The translations under genes and the position numbers were made by a program. Under the pieces are notes generated by a model. The model saw only the letters and a list, made by a program, of their open reading frames with translations, had not been told where the DNA came from and made no database searches. From positions 1,599,721 through 1,663,720 of the forward strand of contig JBCAML010000013.1 in assembly GCA_038503075.1 (NCBI GenBank): DNA of 64,000 bases, in the 5' to 3' direction. Shown one piece after another: positions 13,401 through 25,301 of the stretch. Every line of letters begins with the position of its first letter. The first letter of the stretch is position 1. The stretch is from Gyromitra esculenta (taxonomy: Eukaryota; Ascomycota; Pezizomycetes; Pezizales; Discinaceae).

Positions 13401-13620
13401 GCGGGAACTAATCTTTGGCTAGCAGGCATAGGGCTACATGGTTCTACCTAGGTCGTCGGGAGAAAACACCCCGATGCATAATAAAACGAATGGAAAAGAA
13501 AAAAAAAGGTATCATTTTGGTATTCAAGAAAGGATAAGGCTAAATATAAGTTTTGAAGCAGCTCGCCCACGTCCTCTACTTTCCTTTTACACCTAACTCT
13601 TCCTATCCGGCGGTCGTGGT
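10448..13620. other. Gene-free stretch with one MITE
   Basis: No gene is supported between the oxidase and the LPMO. The frames present are short and overlap on both strands. The identifiable feature is the inverted-repeat element at 11.82-11.98 kb. Confidence 0.55.
11822..11975. mobile_element. 154-bp MITE, copy 1 (related copy at 44.55 kb)
   Basis: The ends are inverted: CAGAGTACGGCAAAAAAAGA on the left, and GCTATACGCTG closing the right. TA lies on both sides (11820-11821, 11976-11977). The interior, including CTCCCCAGAGTTTTTGAGGA, recurs at 44.55-44.67 kb with many C/T and G/A differences, a pattern expected of repeat-induced point mutation. Confidence 0.7.
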
Positions 13621-14864
13621 TTAACCAGTGTAGGGGGCAGGGCCAGGAATGGTATAACTTGTAAGCTTGGGATAGTAGATGCTAATCAAGATACCGGGGT
13701 CGGTGGCCTTGTAAGTGCCTGGAAAAAGTTGATGTTAGTCAGGGTCAGGCCTAACTAAGGGCTGGTATTTCAACGTACCTGGGATCTTCACGGTGGCTGG
13801 AGATGCAGAACCACCGCCGGTCACAGTGATCTGAGCGCATCCGGTATAGAACTTTTGACGCGTTAGTTAACCCTGGTTGGAGAATAAGAAGCTGGTGTAC
13901 TAAATATTGGACTTACTTGAGCACCGCCTGAACTGCCTGCGCCGTGGAGGGCGATGATTTCGGACCTCAATAGCTGTAATTCAACAGCAAGTCAGTAACC
14001 CTGAACCCCCCTACGTGAGTAACTGGCTTGGTTGGGGGCGTTTACATAATCTCCGGCAGCAATATTTCCTGGAATTTTGGCCGTGTACTTTCCGGCTGCA
14101 TCGTAATAATAAGGTTAGAAAACGCTTGCAATAAAAAATAATAATTATAAGAGGACTAACCATTTGCGTTTAGCTTATCAATAGCCCAGGTCTCAACCCC
14201 GCCGCTGATGGTAAGGCCGTCGTGCTGACTATATTTTCTCGGATTTTAGCTTCTTGAACAATAATCAAAAGTGCTATGGGCTAGAGATGAGCAGTGTATA
14301 TGCACATACATCTTGAACCAGTTCAAAGTAGATGGACTCGTAGCGGTAGCAGCATTTGCAACCTTTGCAAGGTATGTGAGAACCGGCCCCTTGTGGGAAG
14401 GATCAATAGCCTGACTAGTACGACCCTCATGATGCCATTCAAGAGTAACAGTTGCTCCCGCTGCAGGCTTGGTTAACTCCCGGAATGATATATATGAGGG
14501 GTCAGAGTTACATACCGGCAACAGTGAGCTTGGAAGCTACCGGTGTAGCACCGTTGACATTACAGGCAAGGTCTGCAGAGGCGACATTTTGAATGGGGTT
14601 GTTGTTTGCAGGCTTGCGGACGACACTGATCTCAGGTATGTTAGTTGCTGGCCCTTGTAGCATTATGTCTACTTTGGGGGGTTCTAGGGATCATACGCCG
14701 AGTTGTCGTTGATGTATTGCTAATACATGTTAGCTTCCCTGCGTCTTCCTTTTACTGAGGTTTCACGAGAACATATATTGTGGCAAAGAGTAACTCACGA
14801 GAGTTGTATGGGCCTGAACAGCCGACGCTGCAACGAGCAGAGAAAGAAGGGCAGAGAGTTGCAT
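13621..14864 (-). CDS. AA9 lytic polysaccharide monooxygenase (former GH61)
   Basis: Secreted copper enzyme that oxidatively cleaves cellulose or related glucans. The first exon encodes a signal peptide ([18 protein letters not shown]) followed at once by HTTL, so the mature protein starts with the His of the copper brace. Later exons give [25 protein letters not shown], then [16 protein letters not shown]. The His of DPSHKGP is the second copper ligand, as in PHPGP of known AA9s. Next come [62 protein letters not shown] (the conserved Gln and the Tyr of the copper site) and [15 protein letters not shown] ... IPGPAPYTG before the stop at 13621. At least seven introns interrupt it. There is no cellulose-binding module. 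All catalytic residues are visible, so I expect it to be functional. Confidence 0.9.
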
Positions 14865-17432
14865 ATCGGAGAAATATCACGCTGGTGAAGATAGACACGA
14901 ACTGAATCGACTGCTGACCGACCAAGCGAATACGATGCAGATTCGGCGGTTTTTATACCCACAGAAGCCCGTCTTCGACCCTCCAACACATAATGATGGT
15001 TTGAAGCCATTAATGCTGTTTCTACCATAGAGCGGCCCGCGAACCCGTACTCTCGAGGACCGCCGAGAAGATGTCGGTCGGGGCAAGGAGAACCTCTGCG
15101 TACAGGTGATTATGGAACCTGTGATCCCAATTGCATCAGTGCTGCTGGAACATGGGTGAAAGTCTTGGTCTGAGTTTCTCAACGGTTATGATGATTTCCA
15201 GGTCGCACTTCTTCTCGTTCGGGGTTAGGCATGAAACAAGCCGAGTGGATGTTTTTATATTCGCTGCGAAAACCCCAAGATGTTGATATTAACTTTCGTA
15301 TTCCCCGGACCGAAGATGTGGTCTCTCCGGATCTGTTGGAATGGATTATGAATGAGAGCAGCTAATCCACTGATTTCCTGCCTAAATAAGGTTGGCTGGG
15401 GGTGTGTCGCGTTGGGTAGCTGTGCAGGCATTTCGGACAGTTTCAAGGGTTTATCGGAACTTTGTCCCGACTTTATTATTCCCAAGACCTTGGCTCAGCA
15501 TAGGCGATTTTTTATGCTTATAATTAACTATATCTCACGGTTGGGACTAATAGCTAAATAGCCAAGTACCGGGACAGCTGGTTGCTCTCCGAGGTAACTT
15601 ACAGCTCGGTGATCCGCAGCAAAAACCGAATTCGCAGACCCCCTCGGGAAATAAAATTAAATAACCTTAAATTTGTTGATACAGTCGCACCTCGCTATGC
15701 CGGAACTCAGTATGCCAAATCCCTTGCTGCCCCGTACAAAGTGCCTTGACAAAAAATTTTTTCTACTGCAAAATAAATTTGCTGTCCCGGATTCCTTAGG
15801 AAAATTTGCTATCCCGTGCGGGATCCACTGGATTCTGGGCATCCGGCATAACGAGGTGCGACTGTATTTAATTACTTTCACCCTAGCTGGCATCACGTAT
15901 TTGTCTACCGTTATTACGATTTTCTGGGCATATTACCCCGGGCCCCTCACCCAGAACTTGGCCTTTCATCCCAAGTCGCGCGGTCAGATGGGAGAGAAAC
16001 CCCCCCGGAAAAGTTGAAGGCTGTCCTTCCACACTCCATAGCCCCCCCAGAAGCCAATCCACTACTGCTGCTCCATATACACAGATTGCGAACGCAAGCA
16101 CTTGTCAGGCACTAGACGCTCATATCGTGTACACGTTACGTTGCTGCACCTGTTTTTCTGAGAGGACTGCAAAATTCTTAGTGAATCTTGATATTCATGC
16201 GTACCTGCAACTGACTCTAAGAGCGCCTATATTGTGGAATTGATAAAACACCATAAACAGCGATCGGTCACATGAGTACCCATATACGCCCACTCTTTAC
16301 GATATAGGCTATTTGCAATTTTCTCCACACTTGCTAGCATCCGTGTGCATGCATGGAGAAGGTCGATGAGACACCGGTGCTCGGGAACCTGTAGCTACAT
16401 GTACACAGATATGATAAATCTGTATGGCTATAGTTTGTAGAACTGAGTGGGGCTGTTCTAAACGTGGCATCTGGCATCGAGCCCTGGATGGACACTCGGG
16501 ATTACAAATACTTGTCCGTGTCGCGTCTGGGGATGGGTTATGGACGTTGGTATGGACGGGGGTTCGTTCTGATTCTAGAAGACGCAAGTTGGACGGAAGT
16601 AGTGGATGTAAGGAGGATGTTTGTGTACCCAAGCTTAAGAGATGGGAAGGAATGGAGTGATCTTGACGATAATCACGGTGGAGGGATCAACCTTAGGTCG
16701 TCTATCAGTTGTTCTTTTTTTGGCTGCTGTGGGTATAAGTGCCGATGCCACATGCCGGAACATCTCCCGTCACTCGTTTGATCTCTAGTTCAGTGTTGGG
16801 ATAAAGCCACGAACGAGTATCATTCAGGCGTAAGAAAGAGAACGAGTCGATACAGGCGAAGGCTGACACTAGTAGTAGCCCGGCTAGTAGATACTTTAAA
16901 TCTCAAGCCCCAAGTCCCCCAAGCCCCCAAGCTGCGAGTCCTCAACTATATCTAACTTTCAAAGATCTACTAACTTGGCCGAAGCCTCAATGTAGACGGA
17001 GGGCGGCTACTAAGCCGTCCAGGGGATTAGTATGGGAGAGTTTATTTTGAAGACGGGGGTGTGCTACTATGATGGGAGCTGTGTGGGATTTAGATTATGG
17101 TTCGTAGTCGTGAGAATTTGGGGATGTTTTCCACCTGTATCTGTTTAGGATTTCTTATTGAGGTTGTAGGTTATAGTACGACTAGTAATATCCATCTCTA
17201 CCATAAAAACCCAAATACTCCAAAGGTAATAGGTATGTGCGTCAACCTCACATTCCACGGAAAATCTCACCACTGGTCCACCCCTACAAACCATATCCAA
17301 ACACGACAAGCACCGGCAATCACCCGTAAATCAACGTTAACCAATCACATCATAAATCGTTTAATAAAACCATAATCCGGTATGATACACCCCCCCAAAA
17401 AACAGCAAAGCACAACTCCATCTCCCAATTTA
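14865..17432. other. Gene-free stretch with one MITE
   Basis: This lies upstream of the LPMO and downstream of the SDR. It holds a clear MITE at 15.68-15.86 kb. I see no other interpretable feature; a C-rich tract near 16.0 kb and AT-rich low-complexity sequence make up the rest. Confidence 0.55.
15682..15864. mobile_element. 183-bp pogo-type MITE
   Basis: Inverted termini are CAGTCGCACCTCGCTATGCC on the left and GGCATAACGAGGTGCGACTG on the right, one mismatch over 20 bp. They are flanked by TA duplications at 15680-15681 and 15865-15866. CAGT...ACTG ends with TA targets are typical of Fot1/pogo-class elements. It is too short to encode a transposase. Confidence 0.85.
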
Positions 17433-18651
17433 CTACATAAACTCCCTACACTCATCAAAACAATACTTCCACAGCTTCTCCCCATTAGCCTCCAATCCAT
17501 CTTTAATATCCCTTCTAGGCTCCCCAAACCTGCCCCACGGTATTATATAAGCCCCATTATGCTCCTCCTCCGTAATTAGCGGCGACAATCCCGCAAACAA
17601 CTCTGTGAGTCCTCCGTAATACGCTGGGTAATAAAAGAAATTATCGAGAATAAACTTTGCCCATCCGGGTGTTGTGCGGTCTAGATTAGAGCGCAGATTC
17701 CCGGGGTTTAAACTCTGTAGCAATAATAAGCTTTACCGCAAAGGAGGAAGAATAAGAGTGGGATAGCATACTAAACTAATGATTCCAGTTCCTTGCCATC
17801 TTTTCGCTGCTTCAGCGCTTAAGATTATGTTTGCGGCTTTGCTCTGACCGTATTTCAAGCTCATCTCGTTTAGCGGTAGAAACGACTTGATGCCCGTATG
17901 CGTCGTGTGTTCAAAGTTGATATCATCCCAATGGATCCCACCTGGATACGGCGCCGCGTTGTTGGCTGCCGAAGACACCTTTCGCACGGTTAGTGCTATT
18001 CCGCTAAAACCGGATGAGGTGTGGTACCCAAATAACACGGACACTATACCGCGGGGTATCCGACAGCGCAGCAGTCTTTTGCTGCAGCGGTGTAAGGAAG
18101 TGCTGTAGCAGCCATGGAGCAATCACGTTGGTTCCCATTTGCAACTCGTGGCCCTGGACATGGTTAATACACCGTTACACAAGGCAGGGTGGTGACGTAC
18201 CTGCTTATCTTTACTACCCTCTGGAGGCATCATGACGCCTGCATTATGCCACACTACATCCAGCCGTTGCTCCTGCTGTAGGAATTGCTGTGCGGCGGGT
18301 TTGATGGTGGCTAGGTCCGAGAGGTCCACGTATAAGAATTTTAGTACGCCTGTTGAAGATGGGTGAGCGGAGCGAATTGAGGAGATGGCTGTGTCGGCAT
18401 TAGGCTGGGAGCGGCCAGCGATGTAGACGGTTGCTGATTTCGAGTAGAGGTTCTACGAGGGAGGTTAGAGTTGGGGGAATTGAGTGAGGAGGGAGGGGTG
18501 GGGTTACCTTGCATAGTTCGAGGCCGACGCCGGATGCACCACCAGTGACGATGTAGACTCTCGAGGAGAGGCTGGGGAGGTCCTTCTCTGTGAAGGCAGG
18601 AGCAGGGGGGAGTATCTCGGTGTAGGATTGGTAGATGTTAATGTCCGTCAT
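17433..18651 (-). CDS. Short-chain dehydrogenase/reductase
   Basis: NAD(P)-dependent SDR of the fungal retinol-dehydrogenase/protochlorophyllide-reductase-like type. From the start at 18651 the exons read MTDINIYQSYTEILPPAPAF, then the cofactor motif VYIVTGGASGVGLELCK, AGRSQPNADTAISSI, FLYVDLSDLATI, and LDVVWHNAGVMMPPEGSKD (the NAG motif). They continue LQMGTNVIAPWLLQHFLTPL, VSSAANNAAPYPGG, the catalytic LKYGQSKAANIIL (YxxSK), then LNPGNLRSNLDR, AYYGGLTELFAGLSP and AYIIPWGRFG to the stop at 17433. Introns lie near 18440-18510, 18140-18210 and 17720-17790. An open segment at about 17985-18050, containing a CTAAC box, may be an additional intron inside the strand that leads to the active site. 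The fold is intact; the substrate is unknown. Confidence 0.85.
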
Positions 18652-19493
18652 TGCTGGCGGTTATGGTGGGTGAGTAGGGGCAATTGAAGTGGTGGAGGAG
18701 GTAGAGATGGAGGGGGTGAGAGAGGTCGTGGAGAAGGGGGTGGGGTGGCCATGATGTAGATGCACGTTATGCTGTGGGGGGAGAATCAAGAGGCTGCGAC
18801 GAGAGGCTGCGACACGATGGCGGTTCGCTTAGCTGTTCGGTACGCGACGCGGCTGGCTTGGCTACACATGTGTCTGGCCGTCAAGTCATCAACCGGCAAT
18901 ATGGCCCGCACGGGGTATCACTCGTGCCAAGGGGAGATCTGGCCTCTGCTAGAGCTGTTTTCTATGGCTGACATGTTTCTATAGGGCTGCTATTCAAACT
19001 GCCCTTTCCGTCTAAATTGGAATCTAAACCCTCCGAATTCGACAGAATGTAATATCTGCACCAGACAGAACTCGTGCACCTCCGCGGACTCTAGGGACAT
19101 AAATGATACCCGACACTCCAGGTCCCAACAATTACCACCCAACAATAATGATCTTTTATAGCTATCTGGCTCCCCTCCTCGCTTAGGATGTCCGTGTTTA
19201 TATCATATAGTTTCCCGTTGGATTTCTAGTCAGATCCTTTAACCTACCCAGAGATGGGAGCTCTCAGCTCACACCCATATTCCGCTATATCATTGCCAGC
19301 TACCGATGGAGAACAAAAACTCAAGCTTTACGCATCCTAGAAAAACCGCATGTATTAGTATCTTAATTCCTTAACTATTAACTGTGCGCGAGTGTATATT
19401 GGTGTCTCTGCCCTCCTATTCCCTACCCACCCAGGACAACTCTAACCAGAATGTTTCGACCGAACCATGCAGTCTTTCCCGCCTCGAGGGGAA

Positions 19494-19612
19494 ATCCCCT
19501 TGCCGAGTTCCCGGGATCTTTACTAACGAAATCGATCATTCAGCGACGGCCATTTGTTCTTTTTGTGATTCGCTACCCCCCTCCGCAAGAATCCCGGGAA
19601 CTCGGTGAGGGA
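19494..19612. repeat. Inverted-repeat pair, possible small MITE
   Basis: CCGAGTTCCCGGGATCTTT at the left faces AAGAATCCCGGGAACTCGG at the right, separated by about 70 bp. The arms match over about 18 of 19 positions. No target duplication is evident and no second copy was seen in the window, so its mobile nature is an inference. Confidence 0.45.
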
Positions 19613-20529
19613 GTTTCTTGTTAAGGTGGGAAAGTCTGCGTGATCTGGTCTAAATATTCTCTTGTAGCCCTGACCCGATAGATCTAGAATGATGAGCCCC
19701 TACTCGAAAAAAGAACGCCGGTCCCAAGGCTTAGGATTCTTCGCTCCACACCTCATGTTTTCATCTGATCTGTATGGTTTCCTAAACGTCAATAAACCTA
19801 AATTACGACTACTTTAAAGTCGATAGTAAATGGATCTTCCGAGGTTACGGTGATCAATATCAGGTCGATGTTAGGACCACGAGGAACCATCCGCTAGAAT
19901 TAAGAAATAGAAGAACGCCGGCTGGTAGTCGGAGTTGAATGTCAAGACTAGTAAAAATTTCTGGGAGCTATACGTTAATTAATCCACTCGCTGCTGAGGG
20001 CGACTTAACCCTTCTTGAATGCCAGTACTAGATCGCGTGCGACATCTAGATATATCGACCCCTCTTGCAATAAATTCCGATACAGCTAAACCCTAGCCGT
20101 AGAAGAGTGATAAGCCCTACGCCAAAAGAGAAATCGATAGAACGTCGTAAGACCATTTGCTCGACCCATAAGCTGTACCATGTCCTACCCTATTAATCGC
20201 ATCAGAAATATAAGCACAAACGATCAGGGATGAATATCAATCCAACACGTCACTCTCCCAACTTAATCTAATCTTGGTCTCTGCCTGTCGCCTAACCATG
20301 TAAATAACCATATCTTCGTAGGTGCACCGTGAGGATAGAGACGATCCTCCCCGACAGCGCCCTAAAAATGTCAGCCGATCGGTATCCAATCCGTAGTGAG
20401 CTAGCTAGAAGAACTGAACGTGGCCGTGGAGTATTTTAAATCGAATATAGAGATGGGTATCTGCTCTAGGTTAGCTGTTACCCTGGGAGTCTCCATTGCT
20501 AGATACCGCTGGGCTGATTAGCTCGACTT

Positions 20530-20650
20530 GTTTTTGTTTTTGTTTTTGTTTTTTGTTTTTTGTTTTTTGTTTTTTGTTTTTTGTTTTTTGTTTTTTGTTT
20601 TTTGTTTTTTGTTTTTTGTTTTTTGTTTTTTGTTTTTTGTTTTTTGTTTT
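20530..20650. repeat. Microsatellite, TTTTTG then TTTTTTG units
   Basis: Three 6-mer TTTTTG units are followed by about fourteen 7-mer TTTTTTG units, essentially perfect over 120 bp. The Lys/Phe-rich open frames across it are products of the repeat, not genes. Confidence 0.95.
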
Positions 20651-23396
20651 AAACTTAATGATAGTTTCTAGCATCGATTGTGTGCTACTTCCTAGGTATC
20701 AACACCGTGGAAAAGCTATGGCTCTACAGCGAAAAAGGACACTGGTCCTAATGCCATAGAAGTCTTCAGTAAAAATTTATTTCCGTTGGGAATGTTGTTC
20801 ACCAGTGGTAGCGTTTATGGTATTCGATCTGGACGAAAATAACAAATTGCACCGAGCTAGACACAAAAATCCAGGTTGTTTATTTTCTGGTGAGTGCTAT
20901 GGCAATTCTGAAATAATATCATCCGCGGTGATGGACTAAGATGTATTTCTTCTGTAATGGCCGGCCCGGGCGTCTCTAGTTCCATCCCTCTCTCCTTTGA
21001 TAGGAGCGTGGTCCGAATTGAAGTGGTAATGGTCGAAGGGATAGCGGGATTAATCCAGATCAGCGAAAGAGATGTATTTTAATATAAATTTGGGGGGGGG
21101 GGTAACGTAGGGGTTGCACAGAGTGGTGGTAAGAACCGATGGTGAGGACGGGTGTGGACAGGATGTGGGGGCAAAGGTTAACGGCCGGGTAATACGTGCG
21201 TGCTAAGCACGACGAAACTGATCGAAGTTCTCAGATCTAACCAGGGATCGTGAGAAGCAGATAACGTGTTTATAACGATTACTTTCCCTACTAAATATAC
21301 GAATGGCATCGCAATGGTGGATTCGTAAGCAGCCGAGGTATGATAGAGTAATCAGCTGCGCCAGTCAATGGATTGTGCTAGCAATGTCTTTCAGTTCTCG
21401 AAATTGCTGAGAAATTAGATTAGATGGATTCAATATTCATTGAATTAAGATATTTACAACAAGCCCTCTAAAGTGCTGATCGAAACAGAGAATGCACACT
21501 TGATGCGATTAGCCGGTGCAAAAAAGCGAGATTCAATCGCCGAGTGAGAATCGATGATCGGAAGGCGAAGGAGCTCCAGCTAAACTATATTGCTTGATCG
21601 TACCAATCCAACACTAGGCATCGCCTCTCGCTGGCTGGAAGAAAGAAAGAAAGAAGCTAGGGGAAATTCGAGTAATCATTCGCAAACTGTTCTCGAGATA
21701 ATTCGATTCGTCGTCTCATGCACACACGTATCACAAAAGTCCATAAAACCCGTTAGTGGCTTCCCTAGCTTTCCGGACCCAGAAACCGCTGTTGAGTGCG
21801 TATGTTCTTCTGTATGTACCTCTTATTTAACCGGCTGTCAGGTAATCCCCAATCGAAGCCTATTGGAGTTTCTCTTCCGGTGACTGGCGGGCGCTTTATG
21901 GGATCTCGTGTTCCCGTTGCAATCAGCGAACTTATGGATATACATACCTATGTATTTCATCACCATCTTGCTTTTGGGTAAAAAAAAGGGGGGGTGATTA
22001 TATTTCTCGATTCATACATGTGCTTAGTTCAGCAGCCAAGAAATACATGTAATTATGTATTTCAAATCACGTATCATGGTCTGGGATACGGAGCGCCCAT
22101 GATTTAACAGTCCTCCATCACCAACATCCATTGGTTACCTTTATTGATTGCGTGATGGTTAGGAGTAGTACGACTCTTATTGGCATATATAATTAATACC
22201 GAACATTATAGTGCTAGCCCTCTTTAGCTAATTAGCCCATGGAGAATCCTAAAGAGCTACTGGACATTCTCTTCCCACGATGGATGAAAACAAAACAGTT
22301 ATATTTTTGGACGCATCGGTGGCTCTTGATGGGTGCACATGTCAAGTGATCGCGGGGGGGTGTCGTGGGTATGATTCTTTTCTTTTCTTTTTTCTTTTCT
22401 TGTTTAGGGGCGAAGCTATAAAGATGCGATAAAAGACACAAGCACGCCATTTCAGATCCTACTGCAAAATAAACCGGGGACCTTCATAAGCTTTTCAGGA
22501 ACGATCAATGGGAAGGGAAGCTGGCCGACTAACTAGGGATCGTAGATTTTCCCGGAACCACGACGTCTAGCTCCGCTAGTAAGCGAATATGCACGATGAT
22601 GTGGTGTGCTGGCTTGCTACCGGATTATAAAGCTTCATCGTCAATGTTGATGGTTGAGCGCTGGGCCAATGCAGCTTTTTTTCTTTCTGCGTATGCAGGT
22701 AGCGCTGGGCCATACAGGACGCCCATACAGGAATTGGCGAAAGAGGTAGGGATAAAGGCGTGATCGAGAGCCCGTTACACTGGCTGGTCTTGAGGTATTG
22801 CATTCTCTGGACATTAGCCCTTTTCCCGAATAGCAAAAAGTCTTTTCCATTACTAGTGATCCAGCCATCCAAGCAGAGTTTAGGCCAGCCTTAACCACTT
22901 CTTTACTTATCCCGCGAATCCACCCATCGCCAGCATATGGAGTCTAATGTTAAGCACGAATCTCCCGGTATCGAGACTCCCCCCCCCCCGGGGGGCCATC
23001 CAGGCACGAAGAGAACAGCACAACGATCGTATCCGTCAAAGCAATGAGATGTGGACAAGTCTTTCTTATTCCCCTGCCTGAAGAGTCCAGCTTTGATTTC
23101 TCTCCCTAACACCATCCTCACCAAAATGATGTGATCCAGACGTCAATGTTCTTACGCCTTGCACAAAAAAAAAAATGTTGATAAACATTCAAACAAGCTC
23201 TAGTTCTATCTTTTTTTATTTTTTTATTTATATTTTACCCCTTCCATAGACATTTAACAGAACATTCACACACAGAAAAAATAAACCCGAATTAAACAGA
23301 AACAAACCCTCCCTCCTCCACTTTCTACACCTAGACAGACCTGTCTGACCCCCCATAACTACCGCAACGATTATTTCCCCACCTAAACCCGCCGTA

Positions 23397-24278
23397 ATGG
23401 CGCCTGCACAGATCGACCATGTCGTCGTACTGGTCCCCCATGCTGATTTACTCACGCCCCCACGATGGGTTACCGACAACTTCACCGTGACCCCCGGCGG
23501 CCGGCACTCAGACGGCAAAACAGAAAACAAGCTGATCGTCTTCGAGGACGGCACCTACCTCGAGCTCATCGCCTTTATCAACGACAACCCGTTCCTGCGC
23601 CGCGGCCATCCGTGGGGCAACAAGTCCTACGGTTTCATCGACTTTGCACTCACGACGCCCGAGGGCACGAGCAGCTTCGACTACGCCGGGCTTCGCGGGC
23701 GAATAAACCAGAAGAGCGGCAACCTGGGGATCGACTACGACCAGCCGCTCGAGAGCGGGAGGAAGCAGGACGATGGCAAGGAGGTCAAGTGGAGCGTTAC
23801 ATTCCCGAAGAACGTGGCTGGGGCTAGAGCTGGCTCCCCGCGCTCCACTAGCGTCAGCAGACGAGGTGAAATACCGTTCTGGTGCCATGACATCACGTCC
23901 CGGTCAACGAGGGTCGATCTGAGTGCGGCGAATACAACCCATCCGAGCGGCGTCAAGGGGATTGCTCAGTTTACTATCCTGGTGCCGGACGGAAAGATGG
24001 ATTCGTACGTCGATCTTTACTCCTCGATCATGGATAGCAAGCCGGTGAGGATGTTTGGGACTACAAGGTTGCCGCTGGAGACACCGGTTAATGTTCCGGG
24101 GCTGGTGAAGCCGTGGGTCTTCGTCGAGCCACCGTCGTTGGACGTGGAGAAGAAGAGGCTGCGGGAGAGAGGCCCTGGGATTATTGAGATTGCGTTGAGA
24201 TTGGGGATGGAAGGGGAGGTTGGCTTAGGAAGAGCTTCTATCGATGAGAAGGGCGTATGGATCCATTTTTTGAGGTAG
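23397..24278 (+). CDS. Glyoxalase-like domain protein
   Basis: A 293-aa single-exon protein of the fungal/bacterial Glyoxalase_3 type (vicinal oxygen chelate fold). It opens with IDHVVVLVPHADLLTPP, the first beta strand with its metal-binding His. It continues NFTVTPGGRHSDGKTENKLI, FEDGTYLELIAFI, HPWGNKSYGFIDFAL, EIPFWCHDIT, HPSGVKGIAQFTILVP and PGIIEIALRL. The His of the first strand, the Glu in YLELIAF and the HP-G-KG block are the expected ligand and core positions. It is markedly more GC-rich than its surroundings and is preceded by a pyrimidine-rich leader, which suggests a conserved, expressed gene. The ATG at 23397 is the first in frame and is directly followed by the conserved strand. 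The reaction is not predictable from sequence. Confidence 0.87.
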   Translation: MAPAQIDHVVVLVPHADLLTPPRWVTDNFTVTPGGRHSDGKTENKLIVFEDGTYLELIAFINDNPFLRRGHPWGNKSYGFIDFALTTPEGTSSFDYAGLRGRINQKSGNLGIDYDQPLESGRKQDDGKEVKWSVTFPKNVAGARAGSPRSTSVSRRGEIPFWCHDITSRSTRVDLSAANTTHPSGVKGIAQFTILVPDGKMDSYVDLYSSIMDSKPVRMFGTTRLPLETPVNVPGLVKPWVFVEPPSLDVEKKRLRERGPGIIEIALRLGMEGEVGLGRASIDEKGVWIHFLR

Positions 24279-25301
24279 TCTCGGGGCCAATGGGGGAAGA
24301 ATTTGTTAGGGCGCTGGCGAAAATGAACTTTTGTAGGCTAGGAAGTTCAATCTATTTCTGTCGGGACCTGGTGTTCCCTTACTATCCTCTGAGATGAGCA
24401 TACAGCTTGCATGGGATGAGGATGATAATTAGAAAGGCTGCGACTGTACGCCGTATCTTATTGGAGTGAAGTTAAGCCCAGATTGGAAGGCCATTCACTG
24501 AAGCGTGATGCTCGACATCTAATTGAGGGAAACTTGTCCTAAATTCAGCTATCACTTAGCCAGGACCTCTTCAAGAGCCTATGGGCAAACGGTACAGTAC
24601 ATGTATGCTCAACCCCGGATGCTCGAATGTGGTTTTGTACTGAACCCATCAAAAGCCTGTATCAAGTGCACGTGCTCAAGACAAATACCCAGCATCGCGG
24701 AAGGCCGGCTCAACCTCAATGGTGGGACCGGTCCCATACCAACCCAGTTGATTCCATAGATCTAGATGCAGGGTCCTGGGATAGCACATACGTGTAATCG
24801 TGGGGAATCGGGTGATCCTGTGCTTCCCTTCACCGTTCTAGAATGGCTTTTTATTTTACCCCAGATTCGAGTGAATAGCGTGGTTTTCAATGGAAGCTTG
24901 GTTTGCACAACGGTTTCGTTCTGCTGATCTACCACTGAGATAATGGTACGCGTGGGGGTCATGGAGGCTCACTCGGCTCAGATGCGGAACGATCGATCTG
25001 TTTTATGGCTCGTGCTGATTCTGATCCAAAAATATATCCAAACACGATTAATAAACGAACATGTGTAAACCAACTCACAAAAACCATTTCACTGCATCAT
25101 AAAGATAAAGCTCGTATTATCCACATTCCATAATCGCCTGCTTTCAAAAGACATAACGCCCTAGAACGAAGAGAGAAAAAAAGCAAGAAGAAGAAAAAAA
25201 GGTATTGCAACGTGCAAAAGCGGAGATAATCTACATCCTAGCAGGCAAAAAGCAAAAATACCAATCATCCCCCAAAGCAGCAAACCCACACAGACCGTTA
25301 A
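24279..25301. other. Intergenic region between convergent genes
   Basis: Shared 3' region between the glyoxalase-like gene and the protoglobin gene. I see no coding signal. There is an A-rich tract at about 25.15-25.26 kb. Confidence 0.5.

Larger units (their letters stand above)
18652..23396. other. Long gene-poor stretch
   Basis: About 4.7 kb have no supportable gene on either strand. The content is mostly AT-rich, with a T-rich microsatellite near 20.6 kb, one inverted-repeat pair near 19.5-19.6 kb and G or C homopolymer tracts (around 21.09 and 22.98 kb). The last ~170 bp is a C/T-rich leader that belongs to the glyoxalase-like gene. Confidence 0.55.

Noticed and set aside
15682..15864. 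Possible small protein gene (LIQSHLAMPEL start)
   Set aside because: The frame lies inside a TA-flanked MITE and includes both inverted ends.
20471..20759. Lys/Asn- or Phe-rich open frames
   Set aside because: They are translations of the TTTTTTG microsatellite.
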